Assembly: GCA_034509925.1 (NCBI GenBank)
Contig: CM067537.1
Coordinates: 3,417,001-3,481,000 of the forward strand
DNA from: Hirudinaria manillensis
Taxonomy: Eukaryota > Annelida > Clitellata > Hirudinida > Hirudinidae
DNA length: 64,000 nucleotides
Direction: 5' to 3'
The notes beneath the pieces were generated by a model. It had not been told where the DNA came from and did no database searches. It saw only the letters and a list, made by a program, of their open reading frames with translations. Positions 24,008-39,253 of this stretch are shown here, piece by piece. Position 1 is the first letter of the stretch, and each line of letters begins with the position of its first letter. The position numbers and the translations under genes are program-made.

Positions 24008-24794
24008 CTACCAACACCCACACCACCATCATCATCATCACCATCAGCATCAGCATCATCATCGTCATCATCACTATTATTAATATTATCATACCTGGGC
24101 GTATTGAAGACAGCGTAGATGATTTGTGAACTTTCATTCGTGAGGGTCGAATGTATGCTGCCGTGACCCACTTCTGATATCGATTCTATCGGGTTGCAAA
24201 TAATTACAAACAGTTATATATTTCATAATTCATATATAATATAATATAATTTATATAATAATCATCTATTATAATAAATATTTAATAGTTACATATGTAT
24301 ATAAATAATATTATTATTAATAAATTATTATTATTATTAAATTATTATTATAATATTTTTCGTCATTTTTTTAAATAAATGGTTTTGCAACCACTTATAA
24401 AATATAATAGTAATAATATTGATAATCCTCATCGTAAATAATTATTAATTATTACATATATTTAGACATTGTCCTCCAACCGCAGCGCAATCATCATCAT
24501 CACCATCATCATCTGATTGTTATCATCACCACCATCAGCTTCGTCATTGTCAGGCTAATATCATCATCATCATTAGGTTACTATTATTAAAATAAGTAAA
24601 AGTTAATTAAGAATCAATTGTAACCAATAGCAACCAACGACAACAAACGTACGAAGTTTCAACGAGCTTTGTTTAAAAACAAAAGGATTTCCATTAAAAA
24701 GATGCATTCGAAGGTGAAGATAAACAAATAGATTGACATCAGCCATTTCAAGTTTGTTTATTTCGATCTAAGAGTAATGCCATGACTGCTCGTT

Positions 24795-24827
<33 letters not shown>

Positions 24828-26174
24828 TTTATATTATAAAATATTTTTATTATTATTAATATTGTTATTATATTTTATATTAAAAACTATTATTATTATT
24901 ATTGTAATATATCAAGTATATTAATTAAATTATAATGTAATCATTTGTAAGAAAATGCGTTATAAACGTAAATTATAAATCACACTAAAACCTATGAAAT
25001 AGGTCACCCGAAAATAGGGTAAAACCTGTTCCAAGGACCATTTTTTCTATGAAAATGATTTTTACTTTGAATTTATTTTAACGTAGATAATGTCTTCAAA
25101 ATGGACGACCTGCCCATAGGGATACTATTTTCGTGCAAATGATGTCTCAACAGGCGGGTTTTAATAATAATACCATCTAATAATAATAATAATAATAATA
25201 ACAATAATAATTATAATGATGATGATGATAATAATAATAATAATAATAATGATAATAATAATGATGATAATAATAATAATAATAGTAATAATAATATGTA
25301 TTAATACCTGCTTGTGCTTATAGAATTAGTGCTTCTTATTATTTTACTAGTTTCTCTTTTTTATCAACCTCGTGGTTTCTAAGTACACGTTGATGCTGAT
25401 GAGGCGCGTGAAATGTTAGGGAAGTTCATTAGCATATGCTAATGATATTGCATTGTGGTTTGTCTAATTGGCAATCAATTTAAGACTTCAATCCATTGTA
25501 ACCATGGTGATGAGGATAACAAAGGCTAACTTTGGACACCTCATCCAACGAATGTACTCAAACAAATTTTGCTATTATTAGTATCCTTTTCACCATCATC
25601 GTCGTCGTCATCATCACTATCATCATCGCCATCATTATCATCACCATTATTTCTAGGTTGCTTTAATAGATATATTTCAGACACAGTATTAAGTCTAAAT
25701 ACACCGATTGAAGTAGATCAATTCATGTAAACCAATTAGATTTGGGGTATAAATCAACGGCCTATAGCCTAATTTCAAATCTGAAATTATACTTACAATT
25801 ATAATTATATATCTGAAATTATACTTAACATCATATTATAATAATAATAACAAAAAGATTATTATTATAATTATAAATATATATCTGAAATTATACTTAA
25901 CATCATATTATAATAATAATAATAACAACAACAACAACAATACTCAACGGATTTCATCGAAGTAGAAGGGATATTCTCCTGGCAGTGAACAGTTGAGTCT
26001 GGCTTTGAAGAAAGTCGTCCAAACGTTCTTCATGATCCAATTGCCACCCTTGTCGTTGGGGCACAGCCTCGCTACCCTCGAGAAGACGACCTATCAGGGA
26101 GGTCATTAATATTGATAAATTATCAATATAAATAAATTTTAATTAACTCCTCATTAACATAATAATAGCTGCGC

Positions 26175-26209
<35 letters not shown>

Positions 26210-29200
26210 TACCTTGCCGCAATTAATGTTTTCTATTGCCGTCTCCCTGAAGAAGAAATAGACCAGTCCCTCGTAAGATATGGAACCCACGAAGTTTGGA
26301 TCTGAAACGATGAATTGAATATTACTTTTTGTTTGCAACAATTTAAATAATAATAATAATAATATCTTGCACATCTACGTTACAAAAAATATCATTATCA
26401 TCACCATCGCCATCATCACCGTCATCTTCATCATCATCATCGTGAGACAGAAATAAAATATACCGATGGTAATAAACAAGAGGAGTGCCATGCAAGATGT
26501 TGCAGAATCAACAGAGCGTAACCAACGCCCGTCGTCAGGGACGCCATAAACTTAAATCGCTTAAACTTTAACGGCGTCGAGAAGCACCTGCAGCTATTGC
26601 TGTCAACAAAACCTTACTTTGTATAAAAAGTAATACAAAAGCCTACAATTGTTGACAATTAGAACTTGCATTTACAATGGATGGGGAACCAATTGGTCCA
26701 ATTAGTGGCTAATTAATTAGACTTAAGAGAAGTTTGAAAAGAATTTCTGATTAAATGAGATTAAAAACGAAAATTAATAAAATAATAAATAAATAAATAA
26801 TGAATTAATAAATAAATAATAAATTCTGAATTTAAAACAGAAATCTTTGATAAAAAAAATTCTACCGCTCGAACACCGTCTCTTGTGAGTGAATTATTAG
26901 AATAGAATTGGAAGAAATAAATTCTGGAGCGAAGCTTTGAGAATCTAAAAGTACTTTAAAATAAACATATTTCCAATGTTCTTGTTGCTTATTACAAGTT
27001 GAGGAGAGGTTAGGATACAAAATAACATAACAGAAGAAATATACAGTTGTTTATAAGAGTTTATAAGTTGTTTATAATGATGCGTACAAACTTCAAATAT
27101 CATTCATTCTATCATAATTTATGCTTTAACACCTAATGTATTTGCTGGATTATAAACCTGCAAGTATAATTCTCCCTTTCTCGACATTATCGAACTTATT
27201 GGACTTAAGCAGCTTAAAGACTTAACTACAGGGTGATTGATTGCCTTAAGGATACGCATTGAGGGTTGCTGTTAGTTTTTAAGGAATGAAAGCCTTAGCT
27301 AAAGTGGAATTATTTTTTGTTTTCCAATAATTGTAAAAAATAAATTAATTGCTGGGAAATTCCATGGGAACGATGCTCTTCATCTCAATAGAAACTTCCC
27401 AAGGAAGTCATCAAGTGCTAATTATATCGGTTATTAATTATCATAATTAATTAATTAATTAGTTTAATAAGATGCAGTAATAATCGGTTATTAATTATCA
27501 ATGTACCTTAACGTGTACATTTGTATATTATAATAATAGTAATAATAATAATAAGCTGTTAATTCTTAATTAGATTAATGGACCTTAATAGATTAATAGA
27601 AGTGAGGTTCTAACAACCGTAACTAAATTTATAGTTGCAAACATAACGACGCGTAATCCATCACGTAATAGATGATTGTAGTTGATACCTGGTATTGTAT
27701 TCAAAAGCATCGGAAGTTATGAAACAAAACAAAGCAGCAAAAAAGTAAATAAATTAATAAATAAAGAAAAACACAAATAAATTAATTAATAAAGCCAAAA
27801 ATAAATAAATTAATAAATAAATAAATAAATAAATAAATAAAAACAAAGCAACAAAAAAACGTTTACCATTGAGTAGGAGTGAATTCTGTTGTTGTGTTCT
27901 CAGTGGTGAACTGAAGATGAGTGATTCCCTCGAGAAGACGGTTGCAGAGAATATCTTGTTGTCTGCACAGAATTTCAAGTCACGTCACGATGTCAATCGT
28001 TTACAATCGTCATCATCATCAGCAAATACTATCAATCATCATCATCATCATCAGCAAATACTATCAATCATCATCATCATCAGCAAATACTATCAATCAT
28101 CGTCATCATCATCAGCAAATACTATCAATCATCATCATCATTATCATCATCATCATCGTCGTCATCATCATCCTGTAAATGTTGAACGTCTTCACTTTTT
28201 TTTTGCGAATGACATAATCCATCATTCAAGTGGATTCATTATTCAAGAACATAAAAATAAGTGAAGGCAATGATGGTGGTGGTGAAGATTTGATGATGAT
28301 GATGATGATGAAGATGATGGTGGTGATAATGATGATGGTGGTGAAGATGATGGTGGTGATGATGACGACGACTACGATATTCACAATAACTGGTGTGCGG
28401 TTGGTATATTCTGGTAACCAAATGATTTGTGAAGATGATGATGATGATATTCACAACAACTGGTTTACGGTTTGTATATTCTGTTTATTAATCAAAATCA
28501 TTTTTCATTAAGTGAGGTAAACGTTCACTTAAACAATACAAGTCCCATTTGAATATATTTGAATATTTATGAATATATATGAATATTTATGAATATTTAC
28601 GTATAATAATGATTTCAATCGCAAAAAAAGAGATAGAGATCAGTAGAGAACAAAGCGCCAACAATTTGAATGAATTGGGTCAACATCACTTCACTTGCCA
28701 AGATCGGTGACCTAACCAAGTCTACGTGATAGAGTTATCACAACACGACGAAGACGGCGGCGATGATGATGATGATTATTTTAAAGAGTATGGTGATGAT
28801 AATGATAGCGATGATGATGATGACGATGATGATAGCTTTGGACTCACCGTGGTGAATGGCTGTACTGTTGAGACTCGGATCACCTGGAGATATTGCTCTG
28901 CCATCGATCTCCTTCGTCAGTTGGAATTCCCCACCTTCCTATTAATTTAGAAAACTTTAGTGACAGATCAAAGACATTGTCGCACTTATAAGAGACATTA
29001 TCGTTAATGTCATACAATAATAAGAATTATAATATAATAATCATTATTAATTAATTGTATTAATAATAATTAATTAATAAAATACTATTATTAAATATTA
29101 AGAAATCAAATGATAATACAAAAAAATTATTATAATTATCGTAAATGAATAATAAAATTTCACATAAAATCGTTCATCTTAAATATTCAAGTGTCTCGAG

Positions 29201-31912
29201 GTTATAAAAATTGCTGGAGAACGTGTGATCGTTTGTTATTATCTTTAATTCATTGTCATGGCAACACGTCATCACCTTTGTTATTGCTGTTGTTATTATT
29301 ATTATGTTATTATTATTATGTTATTATTATTATTATTATGTTATTATTATTATTATTAATATTATGTTATTATTATTATTATTACTGTAATTTAACATCG
29401 ACTTGACTCGTAGCAGTGAAACAAACTCCAAACCATCCGTTCACCTGTTCACGAACCAACGTCCGGCATTTTGGCTTTAAGGAATTGGTCCCACAAATCA
29501 AGAACTCCTTTGAGGACGGTGATGATGATGATGATGACGATGATGATGACGACGATGACGATGACGTCGAACCAGATTTTTCCAGTACGACTTTTATGTA
29601 GTTGTGGCACTTGTCCTACAATGAAGAATGTCTTTGTTCAATTGTAATTAATTAATTAATAATCATTTTAAAACTATTTAGAACTCTGAGTTGACTTTCT
29701 AATGACTGACTGAATGAATGAATGAACGAATGAATGAATGAATGAACGAATGGATGGATGGATGACCTAACGAATGAATGAACGAAAATTCGCACGGATG
29801 GACAGATGGAGGGATAAACGTATGGCCTGATAGAGAGATGGATCCTGACTTTTGCTTTTGACTACGAAATCTTCATTATAATTTGGCACCGCTACATCAC
29901 TTTTGAAACGATATTGACAACAACAACAGCAACAGTAATATTAAAATAAAGATAGTAAAACAATTAACACCAAGCACTCGACGATAATATCTTGTTGCCA
30001 TGACGACAGTCACGCGGCCTACTCTAACGCCTCAGAGTCATGTATCGTTCGGCGGACGAAACTGTCGCCATCGACGTTCGTTCGGGTCGAGATTTAAGAA
30101 AGCCCGTCGATCCATCAACGGCATTGGTTCGAATTTCACAAACAGAAATCAAATTCGTGCTCCGAGAGTACCAAGAGGGCAGATCCACGCGCACGACCCC
30201 GATATTTGACCCGACACAGTAAATTAAACAGACTATTGGATGAATTGCAAGCTTCCTACAACAGGCGTGTCTCCCCAAGAGCTGGGGAGTTGTGTTGAGG
30301 AAAACTGGGGCAAACCTATAATAACAACAGCAACAGCGTGGAAAAGTTGATTATTGCATTGGATCAATTACATTCGAGTATCAAGGTGCCTCAATAAGTA
30401 TTTGAAAGACTGAAGAAAGAAAAAAGGTCTCCCACGGTCTTCACAAACATTTGTTCGGTTATTTGCTTCCCTAACATTCCCCTATCAATTTATTTCTCAG
30501 CATTCACACGATTTAACAGCTAATCTGGCCTTCTGCTGGTTGTTCCTCGGTCCATAGCTAAGATACGAACGTTGAGACAATGGTGCAACAAATCCAAGAG
30601 AACTAAGTTTAATGAGTGAGTGAGTGAGTGAGTGAGTGAGTGAGTGAGTGAGTGAGTGAGTGAGTGAGTGAGTGAGTGAGTGAGTGAGTGAGTGAGTGAG
30701 CGAGTGCAAGAATGATCAAACGATTGTTCAGAAAGCGACCAAATCGATAAGCGCACGAATTTAACAGACATTTTCGAGATGCACTTACTTTGGGTACGTC
30801 TCTGTTCTTGCAGAAAGCAACGACATCCTCGCTCGATGACCAATCGAACCTCTGCAGAAATTAAAATGAAATCTAAATTCTCATTCGACCGATCAACCAA
30901 TCAATCAATCAATCAAGCAACCAGTCAACCACTTAACCAATTAGTTAATCGTTTGGTTAACTAATTATTGTTGTCAAGTTGTCAATCAGTTGATTGGCCA
31001 ACCAATTAGAACTAACAATTTACCATGTGCCATTCGTGTGGCACTCACACAGTTTACTTCAGATGCAACAGAAGTGGAAACTGACCTTAAACTCTTGTAG
31101 ACTCGATAACGATACGTTGTACAGGACATCCCTGGAAATACAAAGAATAAACAATTCTAGGAAAGTTTTCCCAACGGAAGTAATAATAATAATAATAAAT
31201 AATAATCGAACAAAACATGTCGTCGTACAAAATTAGAGAGGAATGCGAGTTGATTGTCTTTTCAATCAAAACAATCACTGATTGAGAGTGATTGAAATCA
31301 CAAGGAAACGTTCTGCTAACGAGTTCTGCAAAGTTTTTATTTACTCATTCTGTCACAGTTCACTGACAATTATAGCCATAACTAAGGATCTAAAATTGGA
31401 CAAAGCGCGGGCAAATCTTTTTTATGCAAATATGACTAGTGATTAGCATTTTTTGCTTCTCATATCAAGGTCAGTCATCTCAATGGGGGGCCTTAGCCCG
31501 CGGCTAGGCCTACGGCTAAGAAGACAATATAGAACGACCTTGTGTGATTTTTAAAACCAACGCTTGAGTACACATAGCCAAGCAAAGATCAGAGACAAGT
31601 GTCACCGCAAGTGTTTTTTTGTACATAATCAGAGGTTTAATAAAAACTAAATTTAATTTTTGAAATAATAAATAATAATAACAATAATAATAATAATAAT
31701 AATTCATTGTCATGATGTGTTGGCGTGTCGGAACTCGCTTGGAAAATTGAAGAATTTCTAATTTAAAATGAAAAATCCATCATTTTACCCTTTAGTCATC
31801 CAATTTCTCCTGAATTTGAAATTATTCTTAATTTGATTTATTCTTATTCGGTGTAAATCATTTTATCTATTCCATTCATTTTATCTCCAAGTCACGTTTG
31901 CAATCATGATTG

Positions 31913-31943
<31 letters not shown>

Positions 31944-34935
31944 TAGACATTTTCATGTCGTCTGCTTATCTGATTCTCCACGCTCATCTCTTCAATTTTT
32001 TTTAAATGACGTCATTGATAATGATTGCAATTAATCATTCATTTATCCGTCCATGCATCCATCCATCCATCATTAAACAGTTAAATTAACAGATTTGTAT
32101 TGTTGTCCAGTACAGATGAAACTTTCTGTACTAATACATCAATTGCTTGCCTTTAAAAACCTCAGAGTTGTGTGATGGCTTTTTATAATATTATGGACAT
32201 ATAATGTTGTTGTAACAATTACTAAAGACACACAACGTTGTTGTAATAATTACTTAAAGACACGTAACAAGACACACAACGTTGTTGTAATAATTATCAA
32301 TGTCCAAACATACAACGTCCAAAGCAGCAATGCCTGAAAAAATTAAGACCTTAGAATAAAAAGACACAGACCAGTTTTATTTTATATTATTTACCATTAC
32401 AAGTGGCGAACCAATCAGGTGACTATTGAAATTCCATCTACAAACTAAATTAAAAAATCATGCTCGCTTATAACGAAGCAATTCACGTTGTTTTGGAGAT
32501 TTCAAAATGATATCGTGTTATTTTTCAAGTCAATATTCTAATATTATAATTGCTTCAGTAACTTCCAAATAAAAATGATTTAACTTCAAATATACTTATT
32601 TATTATTATTTATGTTTAATTTCATACAATTTAGTGCCAATAAAACATCAAAACTCACTTTTTCCAATATAAGTTAAAATATATTAAAATATTTATCCAC
32701 GACAATTCTTCAAATCAAAAAATAACAAACGAAATTATAACAGATTTAACAGAAAGATAAGAACAATTAAATAATTAAAATAATAATAACAACAACAATA
32801 ATAATAATAATAGTAATGACAGTAATAATAATAATAATAATAATAATGGCAGTAATAATAATAATAATAATAAATGTTAATAAAGAAACATTTGTTCAAA
32901 AGCAACGCGCAATAGAATTTTTTTATGCTTTCAAATTGAGAGCAGACTTCAATTAGGCATTGAAATTGGATGCAAGTCTCCTGCAAAAATCAGGAATACA
33001 ATTTGGGGACCGAAATTAAATATTCTTCAATATTTTTAAATTGACATCAAAATAGATCAAATATACTTCAAAATTGTTAATAATACCAAAATAAATTAAA
33101 TATAATTAACATTAAAATAGATTAAATATTCCTAAATATTGTTAATAACATTAACATATATTAAATATTCTTCAATATTGTTAATAACATTAACATAAAT
33201 TAACAGCGTATGCTAATGATACCAGTGGCTTTGAATAGACAAGGAGATGTTGAGTGGTTGTCTTGATGACAGTCGTAATAAAAAACAGGATCAGATATGA
33301 TGAAAGAGCACAATTCATCATGTCATCACTTATTGACATAGATTAAATAATTTCTGAGAAATTATATTATTAAGAATAATAAACTTATAAATTCTTTAAA
33401 AACTCTGTTTAATTTGATTAACTGGTTTTTTTTAATATATAAAATGCACATCAGAATTGATGCAGATCAAACGTGGAACTAATTCTTAACTAGAATATAA
33501 TTCCCTTTTTAAATAATTTTGTGTTTATTCTGATTATTAAAGCATTCAATTCCGTGCGAAATTCCATTATCACTTCGATCGGCGATAACGTAGGAGAATG
33601 TGATTGTGAATATGATTATTGTCTTATTGTTATTCTGACAGCACATCAACACAAGAAATCGAACCGCAACAGCCATCAGGTTCGAAACGGTTCACTAACG
33701 TTGGGAGGGCATTCCGGCAAAACGATGGTGGTGATGAAGACGACGACGACGACGACGTCGATGATGATGATAGTGATACCGCCGTAGGCTCTGACGCGGT
33801 GAGTTTGTTTAGAACAGCGGGCACTTGTCAGTAAACAGTTTCAAACTAAGGTGCCACATTTCTTGACTTACGGGGGCCCGCGACTCTTACGTCCTCCGCG
33901 GGACTCTTTGTTGAGTATCAGAGCAAGCATTTAAGGAACAACGATGACGACGATCAGACCTGTGAAATACTCAGTCGAGACCTTACAATTGAAGTTCAGG
34001 CGCTTCCTCAAAAGCGTTGCCTAGCAACAGTTGAACGAACGAACTGAGAATGTAAACAAGGCGTGAAAGGCCTTCATAGGTGAGTCTGTTTGAAACTCTG
34101 CAGTTCATGGAAACAGAATTTCAGTACAAACACGTGCTTAAAAAGAAAATTCGAGGTTAAGTGACAGTAGTTTGAGAATCTAAAAGTTGAAATCTTCAAA
34201 GAAGAAAGTATTTTCTTCCAAATCAGACTCGCTAATTCAGTCTGAACAACCCACCAAGTTATTTCATAATCGGTGGTGGGTGTTAATCATTCATTATAAA
34301 GAAATTATAGAATCCTTTGAGCCAATGTTCAGAAATAACGTATCAACAAATGCAATGAAATCACCTTCTCTGTCGTGCCGTGGAAAAAGCAATAATGAAT
34401 TCTAAATTGAAATTTATAGAAGTTTACACTTTATAATTATAGATTGCCTCCTTGGCGGGAATAATTCCTTTCGGGCATCCTTGGTTTCACCGTTATATAT
34501 TTTTTCTTTTTCCAATTTTTGTGGTGTTGTTTTATTTTGGTGACTCCAAAAAGATGAATAAATAAATAACTAAATAATTAAATAAATAAATAAATAAATA
34601 AATACGTAAAGTAACACCTCGTACAAAAGAAGTCTCCAACCATCTCTCTTCAAGACTAATTGTTTGACCAGGTTACAAATAATTGGAGGTCGTTGTTGAA
34701 ACTTCAAAGACATTCTTTTAGAAAATGGAAAGACTCCGTCTGTCGTTACTCGGCAGTTCAAATATGCACCAACAACAACAACAATAACCACACCAACAAC
34801 AACATAACTTCAACTATTTTCCAGGAAGCACACAACTCCAGCTGTCAGTCAATTTGAAACATGTCATGATAAATACTTTTGAGAGGGAAGCAAATCATCA
34901 TCTTATTCATGGAACTAAGTGGAGTCGTTTTTTGC

Positions 34936-34978
<43 letters not shown>

Positions 34979-36171
34979 TTGTGCTTTTCATTTTCAATGG
35001 GAGATTCTCGAACTATGCTTATAATAGAACTTTACAAATTCTTAAGGTTTTTATAGCCATTTATTTAATTTTATGAGTGCATACTTAGTATTAACTGTGA
35101 ATTAAGTACTATTATTTGTATTAATTATATTCTTCATTGAAAGACAACTCCATCTGTCTATCTATCAGGGATGAATGAGGAAGACTCTGTGATTCACAGT
35201 GAAAAAATCCCAAGTAAATCCTGGTTCTATTCATAGCTTTAGTTATGCCAAACTTGTGCATCCAAATTGGAGAAACAAAACAAAACCCTGAACAAGGAAG
35301 GAAGGAAGAAATGTAAAAGAAGCAAAATATTTCAATGATTCAATTTAAGGAAGGGCGTGTATGAGTATCGTATCAAAATAACTTTTAGCGGCAGTTTTAA
35401 AATAATTTTTTAGCGGCAATTTCAAAACAAGACCATTTTTCTTTATTGCTTATTCTTATTTCGTAGCTGTCAACTTGACAGTGGATGTTGAACTGCAGTT
35501 GAGAGCCATTGTTTGATTTCACTTGTGCAAGACAAATGCACTTCTCTACAAGATGTCTGAGAATCGATCGTTTATCATCAAACCCTCGTGACCAACGTTA
35601 CACAATCCTTTTCTTTTTATTTTCTGTTATTACTGAAATAACAGGTTAAATGCTGTATAACAATGTTGTTGTAGTTTGCATCATTTGCTCTGAAAAGTGC
35701 CAAACGCTTACAATAAAAATTGATCCAATGGAACTAGGAAAGACTTTTAAAATGTCTTTCCACGTTTCAACATTGCCATCAAACATCCCTATCCCATGAA
35801 GAGTGTTGATAATTTCTAGACCCATGTGTTTGTGATTAAATAAATACATAAAATAAACAAAACATCAGACAAACTCCAAGTCCAAACAACAACAACAACA
35901 ATAACAACAACAACAACAGGCAACAGCTGACCTGGCGCCGACAAGAATGTAATTTTCTTGGATAACAACTTGGCCGTTAAAATGTTCTTCACCTCCTCTG
36001 CCTCTGAATATCTTGGCTCCGTTGTCCTCAGCTGTGAGAATTCAGGAGAATTACAAAATGGTCAAAAATAATATTATTATTTTAAAGGAATATTAATATC
36101 ATATTAAACAAATATTTAATAATTATATTAAGTGAAAGTAATTACTTTTATTATTGCTATTGTTAATTATT

Positions 36172-36225
<54 letters not shown>

Positions 36226-36853
36226 TGTAAACCGTCAAAGACGATTTGAAGACTTATTAAGAAATAAGGTCAATATAAACAAACAACAAATATCATTCAT
36301 TAACCCAAAAAATCCAACAAAAAACGTCTGGCATCCCTCGTTCAATCCTTTGAAATCACAAATCCTAATTAAACATTAACGTCTTTCTTTTCAAAGATAT
36401 CACGTCATTGACCCGAATGAGTTTACGATGATCCTGGATCCAATTCTCTTACGTAACCATGGAGACTTAATTGTGTACATTCGAAGCACAATTTCGGCAA
36501 TCATGCACGTGATCAAGACCAGGCTTATCAAACCAACATCATGTCATCAATCATGAGGACAGTTCTATTTACATCCATTTGGCCAATCCTTGTTTTCTTC
36601 GTCAATTCGACGTCAAAAATCCATTTCTTAACTTAATGGGATGCAAATAAAAGTCCCATAAAATAATTAACATTCTGCTTCCAATTATAACCCAACTGAT
36701 TGCGTATAACAAAATTGCACGCAATTTAAAAAAAAAATGGAATAAATTAAGCACGTAGCAAGCATAATATGAGTAGTCTGCAGTCATATAATCATAATAT
36801 TACTATTAAATAAAAATCACAGTATTACTACCAAAATCGTAATATTACTAGCA

Positions 36854-36888
<35 letters not shown>

Positions 36889-39221
36889 CAAATGACAATC
36901 ATAATATCACTGTCAAATAACAATCGTAATATTATTACAAAATAACAATCATAATATTAAATATTCTTAAGGAAGGAAGTCCAATTTGTATTTTTTGATT
37001 GGAAAATTTATAATTCACGAAGAACTTATTATTTATTTATTTAATATTGCTCAACTGCCAACTGCTCCAACTTCCGCATTATTATTTTTAATATTTAGAA
37101 TTTAAAAAAAAAACATTCTTCGTATTTTTTTTACCAAAATCAAAATATAAAATAATAAAAGGCAAATAAAATAAATAACAATTTCTTCAATAGCACTTAA
37201 ACGGGAAAGATTGAAAAAAAATTATTTATAAATATATATATCATAATATCACTGTCATATATATAAGCAATATATTAAATATATATATAGGCAATATATG
37301 CATACATATATATAATTGTACATCCTCAAAGCAGCCATTTTTTTCTCTGCGAAAGAGGAGAAAGCCAATGCTGCACGAACGCGCGAGCAGAAGCAGAAGC
37401 ACTCCACGTGCTGCGCACCACAATTAGGATGAGGAGGCCATGGAAGGCCCAGTTGGAACATGTTCTTCATCTGGAGTCTTGCTTTTTTTTATTTCTACTT
37501 TCCGTCCATCTTTCATCATCATCATCATCATCGTCAGCCTTCGTCATCGTCATCATCTTTCTCAGAGACAAAAGCTGGAAGAGACAGGCACGGTATTGCT
37601 TAGGACCGGCATAATTATCCCAGACGGCTTATAATAACCGTTCATACAGTATTAGAAATTATGATTGCGATGACAACTACCAATGAGTTGTTCGTTGTAT
37701 CAATTATCATTTTAATGACGTAATAATGAGCCACCAACATAATTGCTTTAATTGTAATATCCTCGTCGGTATCATTATTAATAGTAATTATTGCTATTAT
37801 ATTATTATATATTATTATACTATTAATAGTATTATTATATAATAATATATAATAGTATTACTATTAATAGTAATGATTACCATTAGTAATAATACGGTCA
37901 TGGTAACCCAAACAATCAGTCACATTTAAACTGATGACAGACATGGAAACTGATTACAAGTTGTGAACGTAACTGGCGTCCAATTTCTTCAAAATCCAGA
38001 TGAAGGCAGGCCAGGTTTCCAAGCTGGCAAAATTGGAGGGAAAATGAGCAGACGTCGAACAGGTTTTAGGACCCGTTTCACTTCATTAGTACCGCTGGTA
38101 TCACCATCGTCGTCATCGTCAATATTGTCACCACAACCACATGAAGTCACCATAGTTTCCCACAACCGTCATCAATGCGTCGCGTCATTACCGTGACCAC
38201 CAAGACATCAGCATCGTCGTCGTCGTCATCGATAACGGTTTGGTTGTGGTGTTTGTTTAACGAGAAAATGGGACTAATTCTCACGAGTTGTGCTTCCAAG
38301 GTGTCAGAGATATATTTTCACGAGTTCGATGAAACTGCAATCATCATCACCACCACTGCCACCACCATCCACATATATCAAGCAAAACTATAACACTTAA
38401 ACTAGCACTTACATCCAAAAGAAGTGGTGATTAGGACGTGATTAAAAATTGAACTTTTCTGAGTCTATATCTATTACAACCAATTTTCATTAAAATCTTC
38501 TTCCACTTTTGAACCACTTTTGGGAATCAGTTTTGAACAAAATGCTTCAAGTTCGCTTCCAATTTATGATTTAAAATTAAAATATAATAATAATAATTCA
38601 AACATCTTTAAGTCATTTAAGTCAATGACTGAGCCCAACATCATCATCATCATCAAAACCTAACCAGAAATCCATGCTATCAAGGGGCCATAATATGTTT
38701 TTTTTTTAATTTAATGACTAATTCGATTCGAATTTCAAGTGATTTCAATCTAAATTTTAAAAAAAATCTGAGATAACAGGTAATTGGTTGGCTGGCTGGC
38801 TTTAACTCTTTCTACCGACAGAGGAGACCCTGTTTTGAGACCCAAAAAGAGAAATAAAAACAGAAACTCGACAGGTGTAGCGCAGTATCAACCAAGAACA
38901 TTGAACGAAATTCAACAACACGTTTCCAGTTCAATCCCAGCCAGCACCATCAATCACTGCTCGGACGTTTTATCGCGTTCCTAACATCATTATCATCATC
39001 GTAGTCACCATCATCATCATCAGTGCCTGACGTCATCATCACCATCACCATCACACTCACCATTTTATCGTCAACATCATTATCTCCACAATTTTCATTC
39101 CTCGCTACCATCACCACCAACGCCAGTCTTCTTAGCATTTCTTCAAAAGTTAGGAACTCAGAATCATCATCACCTTCCTCCTCCTCCTCCTCATCATTAT
39201 CATCACCACCACCATCATCAT

Positions 39222-39253
<32 letters not shown>

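Noticed and set aside
23883-24171. Poly-Met, poly-Asp and poly-Ile frames on both strands
   Set aside because: They are translations of the CAT microsatellite next to SemaA exon 10. Only 24095-24185 on the minus strand is exon.
29416-29601. Plus-strand frame with 15 aspartates
   Set aside because: It is the reverse of SemaA exon 5; the GAT/GAC run is the complement of the serine codons.
31485-31521. GC-rich palindrome-like stretch (GCCCGCGGCTAGG)
   Set aside because: Short imperfect symmetry in a SemaA intron, with no further structure, promoter or conserved motif to support it.
33619-33834. Acidic plus-strand frame (EDDDDDDVDDDD) followed by a GTGAGT donor
   Set aside because: It is built on a GAC/GAT repeat in SemaA intron 2, with no second exon or recognised domain to splice to.
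37777-37873. AT-rich long inverted repeat as a cruciform or RNA gene
   Set aside because: The symmetry is imperfect and arises largely from ATT/AAT repeat content, so it is not distinguishable from background.
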